Part shown: positions 5,761-13,937 of the stretch, piece after piece | Numbering within the stretch: position 1 is the first letter of the stretch | How the letters are laid out: every line of letters begins with the position of its first letter | Source of the DNA: an uncultured Eubacteriales bacterium | Lineage (GTDB): Bacteria > Bacillota > Clostridia > Peptostreptococcales > Anaerovoracaceae | Reading direction: 5' to 3' | DNA length: 31,362 nucleotides | Assembly (NCBI GenBank): GCA_900551415.1 | Contig: URWB01000008.1 | Location: forward strand, 1-31,362 | The notes under the pieces: generated by a model | Database searches by the model: none | Seen by the model: the letters and a program-made list of their open reading frames with translations, nothing else | Told to the model about the DNA's origin: nothing | Made by a program: the position numbers and the translations under genes

Positions 5761-8355
5761 TTACGCCTTGAACGTCAAATTCGTGCCGTCACTGTCGATG
5801 GTCACGCTGCCGCCATCCAGCAAGTCGCCGCGGATGATCATGGACGCCAATTCGTTTTCTACGTGCTTCTGCAGATAACGTTTGATCGGTCTTGCGCCGT
5901 ACTGCGGATCGTAAGACTCTTTGGCGATCAGCTCCTTGGCCGCATCGGTCATGGTCAGCTTCATTTCTCTGTCAGCCAATCTCTTTTCGATACCCTTGAA
6001 CGCAAGGTCGATGATCTTCTTAACCTGTTCCAAAGTCAACGCGCTGAATACGATGATATCGTCCACACGGTTGAGGAATTCCGGTCTGAAGTAGTTCTTC
6101 AGTTCTCCGGTTACCTTTTCCTTTACCTCCTCCGGAATATAGCCCTCTTGATTCATGTTCTCAATCAGCTCGCTGCTTCCGATGTTGGAGGTCATAATGA
6201 CAATCGTATTCTTGAAATCTACGGTTCTTCCCTGATTGTCTGTCAGACGGCCGTCGTCCAAAAGCTGCAGCAGGATGTTGAAGACATCCGGGTGCGCCTT
6301 TTCAATTTCATCGAACAAAATGACACTGTACGGTTTCCGTCTGACTGCTTCGGTCAGTTGTCCGCCCTCGTCGTAGCCGACATATCCAGGAGGCGCTCCG
6401 ACCAGTCTGGATACCGAGTGTTTCTCCATATACTCTGACATATCGATACGAATCATATTCCGTTCAGTATCAAACAAGGATTCAGACAACGCTTTTGCCA
6501 GTTCGGTCTTACCGACACCCGTAGGACCCAGGAAAATAAACGAACCGATCGGTCTGTTCTCGTCTTTGAGTCCTGCTCTTGCCCGCAGGATCGCTTCAGA
6601 GACCGCTGTAACCGCTTCATTCTGACCAACTACTCTTTGATGCAGAATCTCCGGCAGTTTCAGAAGTTTTTCACGCTCTGTTTCGACCAGTTTGCTGACC
6701 GGAATGCCCGTCCACGAAGAAATAACCTCCGCGATTTCTTCCTCGTTGACTTCCTCTTTTAAGAGTCTTGCTTCTCCGCCGTCTACGCTGTCAGCCTTCT
6801 GCTTTTCTTCTTCGAGCTTCTTTTCCAGCTCCGGCAATGTACCGTATTTTAACTGTGCCAGCTTTTCGAGGTCGTAATTTCTCTCCGCCTCTTCCATCTG
6901 GTGTTTGACTTCTTCAATCTGCTGTTTGGTTCCTTTGACTTCCGAAATCGCTTTTTTCTCATTTTCCCACTGCGCTCTCATGGAAGCGTCTTCTTCCTTC
7001 AGCGCCGCCAGCTCTTTTTCGAGTGTCGCAAGTCTTGCGGCGGAAGCCTTGTCGGTTTCCTTGCCGAGTGCCTGCTTTTCGATTTCAAGCTGCATGATCT
7101 TTCTCGAGATCTCGTCCAGCTCCGCAGGCATACTGTCAATTTCAGTACGGATTCTTGCGGCTGCCTCGTCCATCAGGTCGATGGCTTTATCCGGCAGGAA
7201 CCGATCGCTGATATAACGGTCTGAAAGCGTTGCGCAGGCGATCAGCGCGCCGTCCGTAATTCTGACACCATGGTGGATTTCAAAACGCTCTTTGAGCCCT
7301 CTGAGAATTGAAATGGTATCCTCAACTGACGGCTGATCAACCAGCACCTTCTGGAATCTTCTTTCGAGTGCAGCGTCTTTTTCAATATATTTACGATATT
7401 CGTCCAAGGTGGTGGCGCCGATGCAGTGCAGCTCGCCTCTGGCCAGTTTCGGCTTCAGCAGGTTGCCTGCGTCCATGGAACCCTCGGTTCTGCCCGCGCC
7501 GACGATATTGTGAATCTCATCGATGAACAGAATGATCCTGCCCTCGGATTTTTCAACCTCGTTTAAGACCGCTTTCAGTCTTTCCTCAAACTCACCCCGA
7601 AACTTCGCGCCCGCGATCAAAGCGCCCATATCCAGCGCGAAAATGGTCTTGTCCTTCAGACCCTCCGGTACGTCTCCATTCAAAATACGCTGTGCCAAGC
7701 CCTCTACAACTGCGGTTTTACCAACACCCGGTTCTCCAATCAGCACCGGGTTGTTCTTGGTTCTTCTGGAAAGGATCTGAATTGCGTGGCGAATCTCAGC
7801 GTCACGACCGATAACCGGATCCAGCTTACCCTCTCTGGCCATTTCCACCAGATCGCGGCCGTATTTATTCAAAGCATCGTAATTGTCCTCCGGATTTTGG
7901 CTCGTCACTCTCTGATTGCCTCTGACCTTGGACAGCGCCTCTAAGAATTTATTCTTGTTGATATTGTATTTCGCGAAAATTTTTGCACTCGGCGTGCCCT
8001 TTTCCTCCAGCAGCGCCAGGTATAAATGCTCTACGCTGACATATTCATCCTTGAATTCCTCCGCGATTTTCTCTGCTCTCATCAAAAGCTGAGAAAGTCT
8101 TCTGGAAGAATACATATTGTCCGCGTTGCCGGATACCTTCGGCAGCTTTTCCAGTTCCTCCTCAACATCAGCAATCATTGCGGTCGCGTCCACATTCATG
8201 TACTTGAGCAGCTTCGGGATCAATCCGTCCTTCTGCATCAGAAGCGCCATGTGCAGATGCTCCCCATCCAGCATTTGATGTCCCTCGGAAATCGCGATAT
8301 TCTGACAGTCCATAACAGCCTGTTGCGCGTTCTGCGTATATTTTTCAATGTTCAT
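5761..8355 (-). CDS. clpB: ATP-dependent disaggregase ClpB
   Basis: 864 residues, full length for ClpB, a hexameric AAA+ chaperone that with DnaK pulls proteins out of aggregates after heat stress. In order: Clp_N repeats (1-145), first Walker A GEPGVGKT (207-214), Walker B ILFIDEIHNIVGAGRTEGSM, a long charged coiled-coil middle domain (about 400-530) that distinguishes ClpB from ClpA, second Walker A GPTGVGKT (near 605), Walker B VILFDEIEKAHPDVFN, sensor DDIIVFSALT and C-terminal YDPQYGARPIKRYLQ. Start ATG 8355 follows AGGGGTGATG. It is monocistronic, with a CIRCE operator upstream and its own terminator, so HrcA heat-shock control is expected. Confidence 0.98.
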   Translation of the reverse strand: MNIEKYTQNAQQAVMDCQNIAISEGHQMLDGEHLHMALLMQKDGLIPKLLKYMNVDATAMIADVEEELEKLPKVSGNADNMYSSRRLSQLLMRAEKIAEEFKDEYVSVEHLYLALLEEKGTPSAKIFAKYNINKNKFLEALSKVRGNQRVTSQNPEDNYDALNKYGRDLVEMAREGKLDPVIGRDAEIRHAIQILSRRTKNNPVLIGEPGVGKTAVVEGLAQRILNGDVPEGLKDKTIFALDMGALIAGAKFRGEFEERLKAVLNEVEKSEGRIILFIDEIHNIVGAGRTEGSMDAGNLLKPKLARGELHCIGATTLDEYRKYIEKDAALERRFQKVLVDQPSVEDTISILRGLKERFEIHHGVRITDGALIACATLSDRYISDRFLPDKAIDLMDEAAARIRTEIDSMPAELDEISRKIMQLEIEKQALGKETDKASAARLATLEKELAALKEEDASMRAQWENEKKAISEVKGTKQQIEEVKHQMEEAERNYDLEKLAQLKYGTLPELEKKLEEEKQKADSVDGGEARLLKEEVNEEEIAEVISSWTGIPVSKLVETEREKLLKLPEILHQRVVGQNEAVTAVSEAILRARAGLKDENRPIGSFIFLGPTGVGKTELAKALSESLFDTERNMIRIDMSEYMEKHSVSRLVGAPPGYVGYDEGGQLTEAVRRKPYSVILFDEIEKAHPDVFNILLQLLDDGRLTDNQGRTVDFKNTIVIMTSNIGSSELIENMNQEGYIPEEVKEKVTGELKNYFRPEFLNRVDDIIVFSALTLEQVKKIIDLAFKGIEKRLADREMKLTMTDAAKELIAKESYDPQYGARPIKRYLQKHVENELASMIIRGDLLDGGSVTIDSDGTNLTFKA

Positions 8356-8495
8356 ATCATCACCCCTGTTTCATCAAAACATAAACATTTTTATCCAATT
8401 TCATTCATTTTTTCAGATTCGGACATGCTTAGCATACCCTCACAACTCTGTATATACCCATTTTACACCCATTCAAACGCCATGTAAAGAAAAAT

Positions 8496-8522
8496 TTAGC
8501 ACTCTTTTTAGCAGAGTGCTAA
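8496..8522. promoter_or_regulatory. CIRCE element (HrcA operator) upstream of clpB
   Basis: TTAGCACTC-N9-GAGTGCTAA, a perfect match to the CIRCE consensus. It sits 141 bp before the clpB start. HrcA is the known repressor that binds this element in class I heat-shock operons. Confidence 0.95.
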
Positions 8523-8578
8523 TAAAACTTTTTCCTACTCTTTTGGATTGAATCATAGCTCCGAGTGCAGGCAAGCGC

Positions 8579-11155
8579 CTACTCCGCGCGCAGCCGCTCG
8601 ATGATGCTTCGTTTACGCAGGATACTGCAGCAAGCTGCCGAGATCACCAGTCCGATCAGCAGCATAGCCGGAACGGCTGCCAGAATCGGCCAAATCACAA
8701 AATGATAAGTAAACATCCACATCTGTGCGGTATATGCCTTGACAATCGCGTAAACAAGCAGGTTTCCGACCGTCAGCGTCATACCTGCTGTAAGCAGGAC
8801 ATAACAGAGGCCCTCTCCTGTCAGCATTTGCCGCAGTTGTCTGTCGGTCATGCCGACGGCCTGCAGCACCGCCAGTTCATTCTTGCGCGCCTGGATTGAG
8901 GTGATCATGGTATTGATGAAATTCAAAATGCCGATCAATCCCAGGATAAAGCTCAGAATGCCGCCCACCACCATGGTCATCTGCGTAAGATTGTCAAATT
9001 CTCCTTGTATCGTGGATTTCGATACATACGAAAGCTCCGGGTGCTTTTCTTCACAGTAGGTTTTTACCCAGGCTTCAGCTTTCGCCTTTCCCGCCTCGGT
9101 AAAATTGCACGCAATGCTCATCGCGGATGTCTCGCCGGTCTGCCGCATGAACTCCTCCGCAGGTAGGGTGAAGTAAATAGCTACACCATGACCGTGCTGC
9201 GGTCCGAGCGCATATGGGACATCGCCGATCGCAAGTACTTCATATGTCTTGCTCCTGCCGCTTTCGAAGTCGATCGTGACTTTTTCTCCGATGTGATAAA
9301 ATTCTCCGTCTCCGGTATCCGTAAAAGCTGTGACGATCACATAGTCTCCGCTTGCGAATTTTTCCCGGTCAAAATCTCCGTTTTCTTTGCCGGCGATCTC
9401 CATTTTATCTTCCGCGATGCCGTCAACGCCGTAAACGTGTCCGAGGATCTCGTTTTGATCAAGATAACTCTCCGCCTGTTCTGTCATGACTGCCGACATA
9501 TCCTGCCCGTATTCTGCCATGGCCTCCCGCACACGCTTCACGTGCGCATCATCCATATGATGCCGGATCTCCCGCATATACACGCTGCCGGTTTCGGTGA
9601 TGCCATCGAGACTTTCCACATCCTGTCTGACCTGCGGTGTAATATCATCAAATTCCGCCTCTCCCATGGAGGTCAGAATGCGGCTATCCGTAAGCATCAG
9701 ATCCGCCACAGCCTTTTCCTGCAAATATTTGTCCAGATCGTATCCATCTGTGATGGTCACGGTTGCCTGCAGTAATACCAGCGAAAGTGTCAGGGAAAGA
9801 ACTACGGAAATGGTTTTTTTCCTGTTTCGTTTCATGTTCTGCCAAGCCATTGCGAAAGGCGTAACGCGCTGCGTTTTCTTTGCAGACACCGGCTTCCGTT
9901 TTTTCCCTGTTTTGAAAGACGGCTCCGGACTTGCCTCCGCATATTTTACGGCTTCTACCGGTGAGATCTTTGCCAACAGTCTGCATGGCCGGATACAGCT
10001 GATCCAGACAGTCAGAAAAGCAAAGACCGCGCTTCCCGCAAAAACCCAAGGATTCGGCGAAATCGTAAAATCGTTCGCGAAAGTCGTGTTTTTCATAATG
10101 AACGGCATGAGCCATACCGCGATAAAATATCCGGCAAAAAGTCCGGCGGGTATCCCGACTACGCACAGCAGATACGCCTGTCTGCGGACAATGCCGGCAA
10201 GCTGCCTGCGCGTGGTGCCGATGGTCTTGAGCAGTCCGTAAAAATGAATATCCGCCGCAACAGAAATGTAAAAGATATTGTAAATGATCAGATAGCCGGA
10301 AAATCCGATCAATAGCAGCAGACCCGCAACCAGCAGAATGCTCTGCGCATCCATTTCCGATCCAGCATACGCCCAGTTCACACCGTCGTTAACAGAGCTG
10401 TCAAATCCACAGCGTGCTTTCAGTGCCTCTACCTTGCCTTCGATATCCCAGCTGTCTGCAAACCAGATAGATGGATTGACACAGCCTCCCATCTCATCTA
10501 TGTTCGGTGATTGCTTTACGACTGCATCACCGTCATGCCAGATCGGCGCAACTTGATTCACGTAATCGCGTGACAGATAGATATTGTTGGAGCCTGACAC
10601 AATATCCTGCTTCCAGAACCCGCATACCGTAAAAGTTTCTCGATATTTTTTTCCTCGTACAGAAAATTCCAAGGGTATCTGCACGCCCAGCTCGTGCGGA
10701 ACGCCGAGCGCGTCGAGAATGGATTCGGAAACCGCTGCTTCCATGCCGCTTTCCGGCAGCCTTCCGGTCGTCGGCAGGCAGAACGCCCACTCCGCATTTT
10801 TGGCCTCGGTATAGCGGATTTCTGTATGCATCTTGGCGAATTCCGGATTTTCTCCGAAACCGACAAAAATATCATAAGAGATGTCTTTGACCTTCGGGTC
10901 TGCCGCAACCTTTTCGTACTGCTCCCATGTCAGATATTTAAATCCCGCGTGAGAGGAAGTGCCCACCTGTCTGGCGGTCTGCATCTGTATTGTGTCCAGA
11001 ATCCCACCCGCGATGGTGAAGAGGGTGGTAAACAGAATGGCGGTCAGCATGATTGCGAGAATGGCAATCAGATTCCTTGTTCTGCCGCTTGCCAGACTGC
11101 GCCTTGAGATCCGGCTGATGCACCGGCTGTTCTTAACGCGAAACATCGTGCTCAC
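8579..11155 (-). CDS. FtsX-type ABC transporter permease
   Basis: 858 residues. Eight hydrophobic segments are visible. One lies near 28-50, followed by a large extracytoplasmic domain (about 55-265). Then come three (ILLVAGLLLLIGFSGYLIIY and two more) and a fifth near 455. A second extracytoplasmic domain follows, then three at the C-terminus (GGILSFILGLIGILNFINT to VPAMLLIGLVISAACC). This is the duplicated FtsX/MacB_PCD arrangement of type VII-like ABC permeases, which move or sense peptides and lipids rather than acting as small-solute channels. The start overlaps the 3' end of the ATPase gene by 23 bp, so translation is probably coupled. With the two-component genes upstream it probably forms a peptide-antibiotic sensing or export module. 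The substrate is unknown. It lacks BceB's usual length (about 650). Confidence 0.88.
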   Translation of the reverse strand: MSTMFRVKNSRCISRISRRSLASGRTRNLIAILAIMLTAILFTTLFTIAGGILDTIQMQTARQVGTSSHAGFKYLTWEQYEKVAADPKVKDISYDIFVGFGENPEFAKMHTEIRYTEAKNAEWAFCLPTTGRLPESGMEAAVSESILDALGVPHELGVQIPLEFSVRGKKYRETFTVCGFWKQDIVSGSNNIYLSRDYVNQVAPIWHDGDAVVKQSPNIDEMGGCVNPSIWFADSWDIEGKVEALKARCGFDSSVNDGVNWAYAGSEMDAQSILLVAGLLLLIGFSGYLIIYNIFYISVAADIHFYGLLKTIGTTRRQLAGIVRRQAYLLCVVGIPAGLFAGYFIAVWLMPFIMKNTTFANDFTISPNPWVFAGSAVFAFLTVWISCIRPCRLLAKISPVEAVKYAEASPEPSFKTGKKRKPVSAKKTQRVTPFAMAWQNMKRNRKKTISVVLSLTLSLVLLQATVTITDGYDLDKYLQEKAVADLMLTDSRILTSMGEAEFDDITPQVRQDVESLDGITETGSVYMREIRHHMDDAHVKRVREAMAEYGQDMSAVMTEQAESYLDQNEILGHVYGVDGIAEDKMEIAGKENGDFDREKFASGDYVIVTAFTDTGDGEFYHIGEKVTIDFESGRSKTYEVLAIGDVPYALGPQHGHGVAIYFTLPAEEFMRQTGETSAMSIACNFTEAGKAKAEAWVKTYCEEKHPELSYVSKSTIQGEFDNLTQMTMVVGGILSFILGLIGILNFINTMITSIQARKNELAVLQAVGMTDRQLRQMLTGEGLCYVLLTAGMTLTVGNLLVYAIVKAYTAQMWMFTYHFVIWPILAAVPAMLLIGLVISAACCSILRKRSIIERLRAE

Positions 11156-11819
11156 CTGCGATTCTGCCGTCTTCGATGCGAATGATCCGGTCTGCCATTT
11201 GCGCGATTTCTTCGTTGTGCGTGATCATAACGATGGTTTGGCTGAATTTTTGTCCGCTGACCTTGAGCAGCCCCAGCACGTCCAGACTGGTTTTGCTGTC
11301 CAGGTTTCCGGTCGGCTCGTCTGCCAGAAGAATCGCCGGTTTGGTTGCCAGCGCTCTCGCGATCGCCACGCGCTGCTGCTGTCCGCCGGAAAGCTGTCCC
11401 GGCAGATTATGGATCTTTTCGCTTAAACCTAACGTTTCGATGATACGGTCCACATGCGCGGTATCGATCCGCCCGCCGTCCAGCTCGATCGGCAGCACGA
11501 TATTTTCATAGACGTTCAGCACCGGCACCAGATTGAAGCTCTGAAAGACAAAACCGATCTTGCGCCGCCGGAAGATTGTCAGCGCGTCATCCGTGAGTTC
11601 GAAGATCTTCTGTCCTGCGACCTCCACACTGCCGGAAGTCGGTCTGTCCAGACCGCCCATCATATGCAGCAGGGTCGACTTGCCGCTGCCGGAGGTGCCG
11701 ACGATCGCTGCGAATTCGCCCTCCTCAACGCTAAGATTGACGCCGTCCAGCGCCCGCACCATGGCATCCCCGCTGCCGTAGTACTTTTTGAGATCCGTTG
11801 TTTTTAATATACGCATCAT
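11133..11819 (-). CDS. ABC transporter ATP-binding protein (LolD/MacB type)
   Basis: 228 residues, the cytoplasmic ATPase for the adjacent FtsX-type permease. Walker A GTSGSGKS at 41-48, Q-loop GFVFQSFNLVPVL near 90-101, signature LSGGQQQRVAIARAL from 143, Walker B ILLADEPTGNLDS from 163 with catalytic E168, and the switch histidine in IVMITHNEE. ALDGVNLSVEEGEFAAIVGTS and FNLVP are characteristic of the LolD/MacB/BceA branch. Start at 11819 (two adjacent ATGs) follows AAAGGGGATT. A strong inverted-repeat operator lies 100 bp upstream. Confidence 0.95.
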   Translation of the reverse strand: MMRILKTTDLKKYYGSGDAMVRALDGVNLSVEEGEFAAIVGTSGSGKSTLLHMMGGLDRPTSGSVEVAGQKIFELTDDALTIFRRRKIGFVFQSFNLVPVLNVYENIVLPIELDGGRIDTAHVDRIIETLGLSEKIHNLPGQLSGGQQQRVAIARALATKPAILLADEPTGNLDSKTSLDVLGLLKVSGQKFSQTIVMITHNEEIAQMADRIIRIEDGRIAGEHDVSR

Positions 11820-11876
11820 AATCCCCTTTCAAGAAAAAATGTATGACCGGGAGCCTTTCCCCGGATTCATACACCT

Positions 11877-11905
11877 ATCTTATCAGAAGAATCTTTCTCA
11901 AAACT
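11877..11905 (-). promoter_or_regulatory. Activator-dependent promoter of the ABC operon
   Basis: On minus TAAGAT (11882-11877) has only a poor -35 (AGTTTT, 11905-11900) at 17 bp, the pattern expected when a response regulator recruits polymerase. The inverted repeat at 11919-11948 is centred about 63 bp before the predicted transcription start. The leader has a hairpin TGTATGA..CCGGG/CCCGG.TCATACA (11839-11873). Confidence 0.45.
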
Positions 11906-11918
11906 TTCCGCGCCGCAT

Positions 11919-11948
11919 TTCAATTCTTACAGGATTGAAAGAATTGAA
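11919..11948. promoter_or_regulatory. Inverted-repeat operator upstream of ABC operon
   Basis: TTCAATTCTT and AAGAATTGAA are a perfect 10-bp inverted repeat with a 10-bp spacer, so half-sites are 20 bp (two helical turns) apart. This is the usual geometry for a dimer of an OmpR-family regulator. The obvious candidate is the response regulator encoded at 13162-13923. Confidence 0.6.
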
Positions 11949-11954
11949 AACAGC

Positions 11955-11983
11955 TTGCATTTTTTTTGCCAACGTGATATCAT
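11955..11983 (+). promoter_or_regulatory. Promoter of putative antisense RNA
   Basis: TTGCAT (11955-11960), 17-bp spacer, TATCAT (11978-11983) with an extended TG. It points toward the small peptide gene on the other strand. Confidence 0.55.
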
Positions 11984-11989
11984 AGAGCC

Positions 11990-12072
11990 AAGAGGTGAAG
12001 CCTTAGGGCTGAGCCGTGGTTACGATTGACCGCTACCGGGGTTCAGCCGTGGCGGTCTTTTTATTTTTTGAA
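11990..12072 (+). ncRNA. Putative antisense RNA overlapping the small peptide gene
   Basis: A transcript of about 75-80 nt is predicted from the promoter at 11955-11983 to the terminator hairpin at 12028-12072. It is complementary to the last ~13 codons and 3' end of the peptide mRNA on minus. The arrangement resembles the antitoxin RNA of type I toxin-antitoxin loci. No family was recognised, and existence of the RNA is an inference from promoter plus terminator. Confidence 0.5.
12028..12072 (+). terminator. Terminator of the putative antisense RNA
   Basis: GACCGCTAC and GTGGCGGTC form a 9-bp stem (one G-T) with a 12-nt loop, followed by TTTTTATTTTTT. The T tract, read on the other strand, encodes the lysine-rich KNKK of the small peptide. 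Confidence 0.8.
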
Positions 12073-12119
12073 ATCGTAATCCGCAATACACCTTTTGACA
12101 GTGTGATCGTAATACGCAT
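12033..12119 (-). CDS. 28-residue peptide, possible type I toxin
   Basis: ATG 12119 is preceded by AAAGGAG at 8 nt, an excellent RBS, and by a promoter 90 bp upstream. The peptide begins MRITITLSKGVLRITISKN and ends with a basic tail then TAEPR. It alternates hydrophobic and polar residues, as in an amphipathic beta-strand, and has no membrane helix, so it does not look like TxpA or Fst. Its 3' half is overlapped by a convergent antisense RNA with a terminator. The mRNA 5' end (12204-12171) can pair with its 3' end (12015-11984). This suggests a type I toxin-antitoxin locus, but toxicity is unproven and no homologue was recognised. It lies between the histidine-kinase and ABC-ATPase genes. 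Confidence 0.5.
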   Translation of the reverse strand: MRITITLSKGVLRITISKNKKTATAEPR

Positions 12120-12207
12120 TCGCAAAACTCCTTTCTGCAGGGTTCTCGCTTCCGCATTCCCCTTTTGAAAGGCTCAGCCGCTCGGCTTCTATTCTCTTGG
12201 CTCTTTT

Positions 12208-12236
12208 ATTCTAACATATTTCTCCAGAAGGAACAA
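12208..12236 (-). promoter_or_regulatory. Promoter of the small peptide gene
   Basis: TTGTTC (12236-12231) and TAGAAT (12213-12208), 17-bp spacer, extended TG. The predicted start falls at about 12201, inside the right arm of the inverted repeat. Confidence 0.55.
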
Positions 12237-12259
12237 GCGTTCTTTTTATTCAAAAGACG

Positions 12260-13165
12260 TTATTTCGGCAGGAAAACCGAAAAGCAGCTGCCCGCGCCCG
12301 GCTTCGATTGCAGACGCAGATAGCCGTCCTCTTTTTCGATGATTTCCCGGGCAAGATAGAGCCCGATACCCACGCCCTTTTCATCAGAAACTGTCTGCGA
12401 ACGGTAAAATCTCCTGAAGATCTGTGCCTGCTCTGCCTCTGCGATTCCCATGCCGTTATCTGTCACATCAATACGCACAAACATTTCGTAATCTGTTGCT
12501 GTAAGCCGTATATGACCACCCATCTCCGTATATTTGATCGCATTATCGATAAGATTCCCGACCGCTTCCAGCGTCCATTTACGGTCAAAGCGGGCAGAAA
12601 GCGCATGCTCCGGCTGCACCAATTCGAGCGTTCTTCCTGCTGCCGCCGCCTTTCCCGCATAGGTTTCGTAAAGCTCCGCAAGCAGCTGTCCAATATCGCC
12701 GCGCTGCGGTCGCAGCTGAATCACATGGTTTTCCAGTCTGGAGGTCTTGACCAAAGAAGCAATCAAAAAAGAAAGTTTCTCTGCCTGTACCGCGGTTTTC
12801 CCTGCCAGCTCCCGCTCGTGAGCGCCGAGCGTTTCCGATTCCGCGAGCAGCTGCGTATACAGCAGCACGTTTGCAAGCGGAGTCTGGGTCTGATGCGAAA
12901 TGTCGCCGATCAGGCGGTTGATATTTTCCCGTTCCGTTTCCAGCGCGCGTTTCTGTGCTTCCTGTTTTGACAAATAGCGGTACATCTTCGATTCCAGTTT
13001 GGATAATTGCTGCTCCGAAAAATCATGCTCCGCAAAGCTGCCGTCAATTGCCGCATCCAGCATTTCATCCATCTTTTGCAGCGCCCCGGAAACTTTATGA
13101 TATACAAAGAAAGCAGCAGACAAAGCTACTGCCGTTATCAACGCTAAAATAATCGTGCTCGTCAT
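12260..13165 (-). CDS. Sensor histidine kinase
   Basis: 301 residues. One N-terminal membrane segment (about 4-23) and a short linker are followed by the dimerisation and phosphotransfer helix with H91 in GDISHQTQTPLANVLLY. The ATP-binding domain shows the N box NLIDNAIKYT, G1 DNGMGIAEAEQAQIFRRFYR and G2 GVGIGLYLAREI. There is no sizeable extracellular sensor domain, so, as in small kinases paired with ABC exporters, it may sense through a partner in the membrane, plausibly the FtsX-type permease encoded downstream. Its ATG overlaps the regulator's stop by 4 bp (ATGA), so the two are translationally coupled. Confidence 0.93.
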   Translation of the reverse strand: MTSTIILALITAVALSAAFFVYHKVSGALQKMDEMLDAAIDGSFAEHDFSEQQLSKLESKMYRYLSKQEAQKRALETERENINRLIGDISHQTQTPLANVLLYTQLLAESETLGAHERELAGKTAVQAEKLSFLIASLVKTSRLENHVIQLRPQRGDIGQLLAELYETYAGKAAAAGRTLELVQPEHALSARFDRKWTLEAVGNLIDNAIKYTEMGGHIRLTATDYEMFVRIDVTDNGMGIAEAEQAQIFRRFYRSQTVSDEKGVGIGLYLAREIIEKEDGYLRLQSKPGAGSCFSVFLPK

Positions 13166-13923
13166 GGTTCCTGCGTCCTTTCTTCCCAGACATAGCCGAT
13201 GCCGTAGACTGTCCGCACCGGAATCCCCGGCAGCTTTTCACGCAATCTGCGCATGGTGACCGATAACGCATTGGCGTCCACATATTCCGTACCGTCCGGC
13301 CAAATGCGCGCGAGCAGATATTCCCGCCGCAACGTCTGTCCGCGGTTTGTGACCAAAATTCGCAGCAGTCTCTGCTCTGTCTTAGACAGCTCGACCCGAT
13401 CGCCAGCAGCTGTAAAACACATCGCTTCGAAGTCAAAATCGAACACGCTGTCGCTGTACTGCCATGCGTTGTTTTTCTTTGTACTGCCGTTTCCTATGCT
13501 GCATTCCTGACCGGCATTCTCTTCGCCGCTTATCTGTACCCGCAAGCTTGTATCCCCACTATGGTTTCCGACCTCCCGGTCGCGCAGAACCGCCGCCACG
13601 CGCGCCCGCAGGATCGCCAGTGAAAACGGCTTGGTAATATAGTCGGAAGCACCGCTTTCCAAGCCCGCGACCACATCGATCTCCATATCGTTGGCAGTCA
13701 GAAAAATCACCGGTACCTCGCTGTCTTTTTTTAATTCACGGCAAAAATCCAGCCCGCTGCCATCCGGCAGATTGATATCCAGCAGCACAAGGTCAGGGTG
13801 ACTGTCCGCAAGCAAGCGGCGTGCCTCTGCCAGATGATAGGCCTGCACGATCTCATAACCGCCCAGCGTCATCGCAATGCCGTTATTTAAGGTTTTATCA
13901 TCTTCTACAATCAGAATCTTCAT
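13162..13923 (-). CDS. OmpR-family response regulator
   Basis: 253 residues from ATG 13923 (AAGGA 5 nt upstream). An upstream in-frame ATG at 13944 would overlap the M50 gene and adds residues before the receiver fold, so it is less likely. The receiver domain has acidic D8/D9, phospho-acceptor D49 in LVLLDINLPDGSG, T76 and K98. The C-terminal winged helix (VELSKTEQRLLRILVTNRGQ, YVDANALSVTMRRLREKL, VRTVYGIGYVW) binds DNA. An unusually long, polar linker of about 50 residues separates the two domains. It pairs with the overlapping kinase gene and probably controls the ABC operon through the inverted repeat at 11919-11948. Confidence 0.94.
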   Translation of the reverse strand: MKILIVEDDKTLNNGIAMTLGGYEIVQAYHLAEARRLLADSHPDLVLLDINLPDGSGLDFCRELKKDSEVPVIFLTANDMEIDVVAGLESGASDYITKPFSLAILRARVAAVLRDREVGNHSGDTSLRVQISGEENAGQECSIGNGSTKKNNAWQYSDSVFDFDFEAMCFTAAGDRVELSKTEQRLLRILVTNRGQTLRREYLLARIWPDGTEYVDANALSVTMRRLREKLPGIPVRTVYGIGYVWEERTQEP

Positions 13924-13937
13924 TTTTTCCTTGTCTC

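Noticed and set aside
12033..12119. TxpA/Hol_Tox or Fst family assignment for the small peptide
   Set aside because: The locus architecture is similar but the peptide has no membrane helix and no shared motif, so I left it unassigned.
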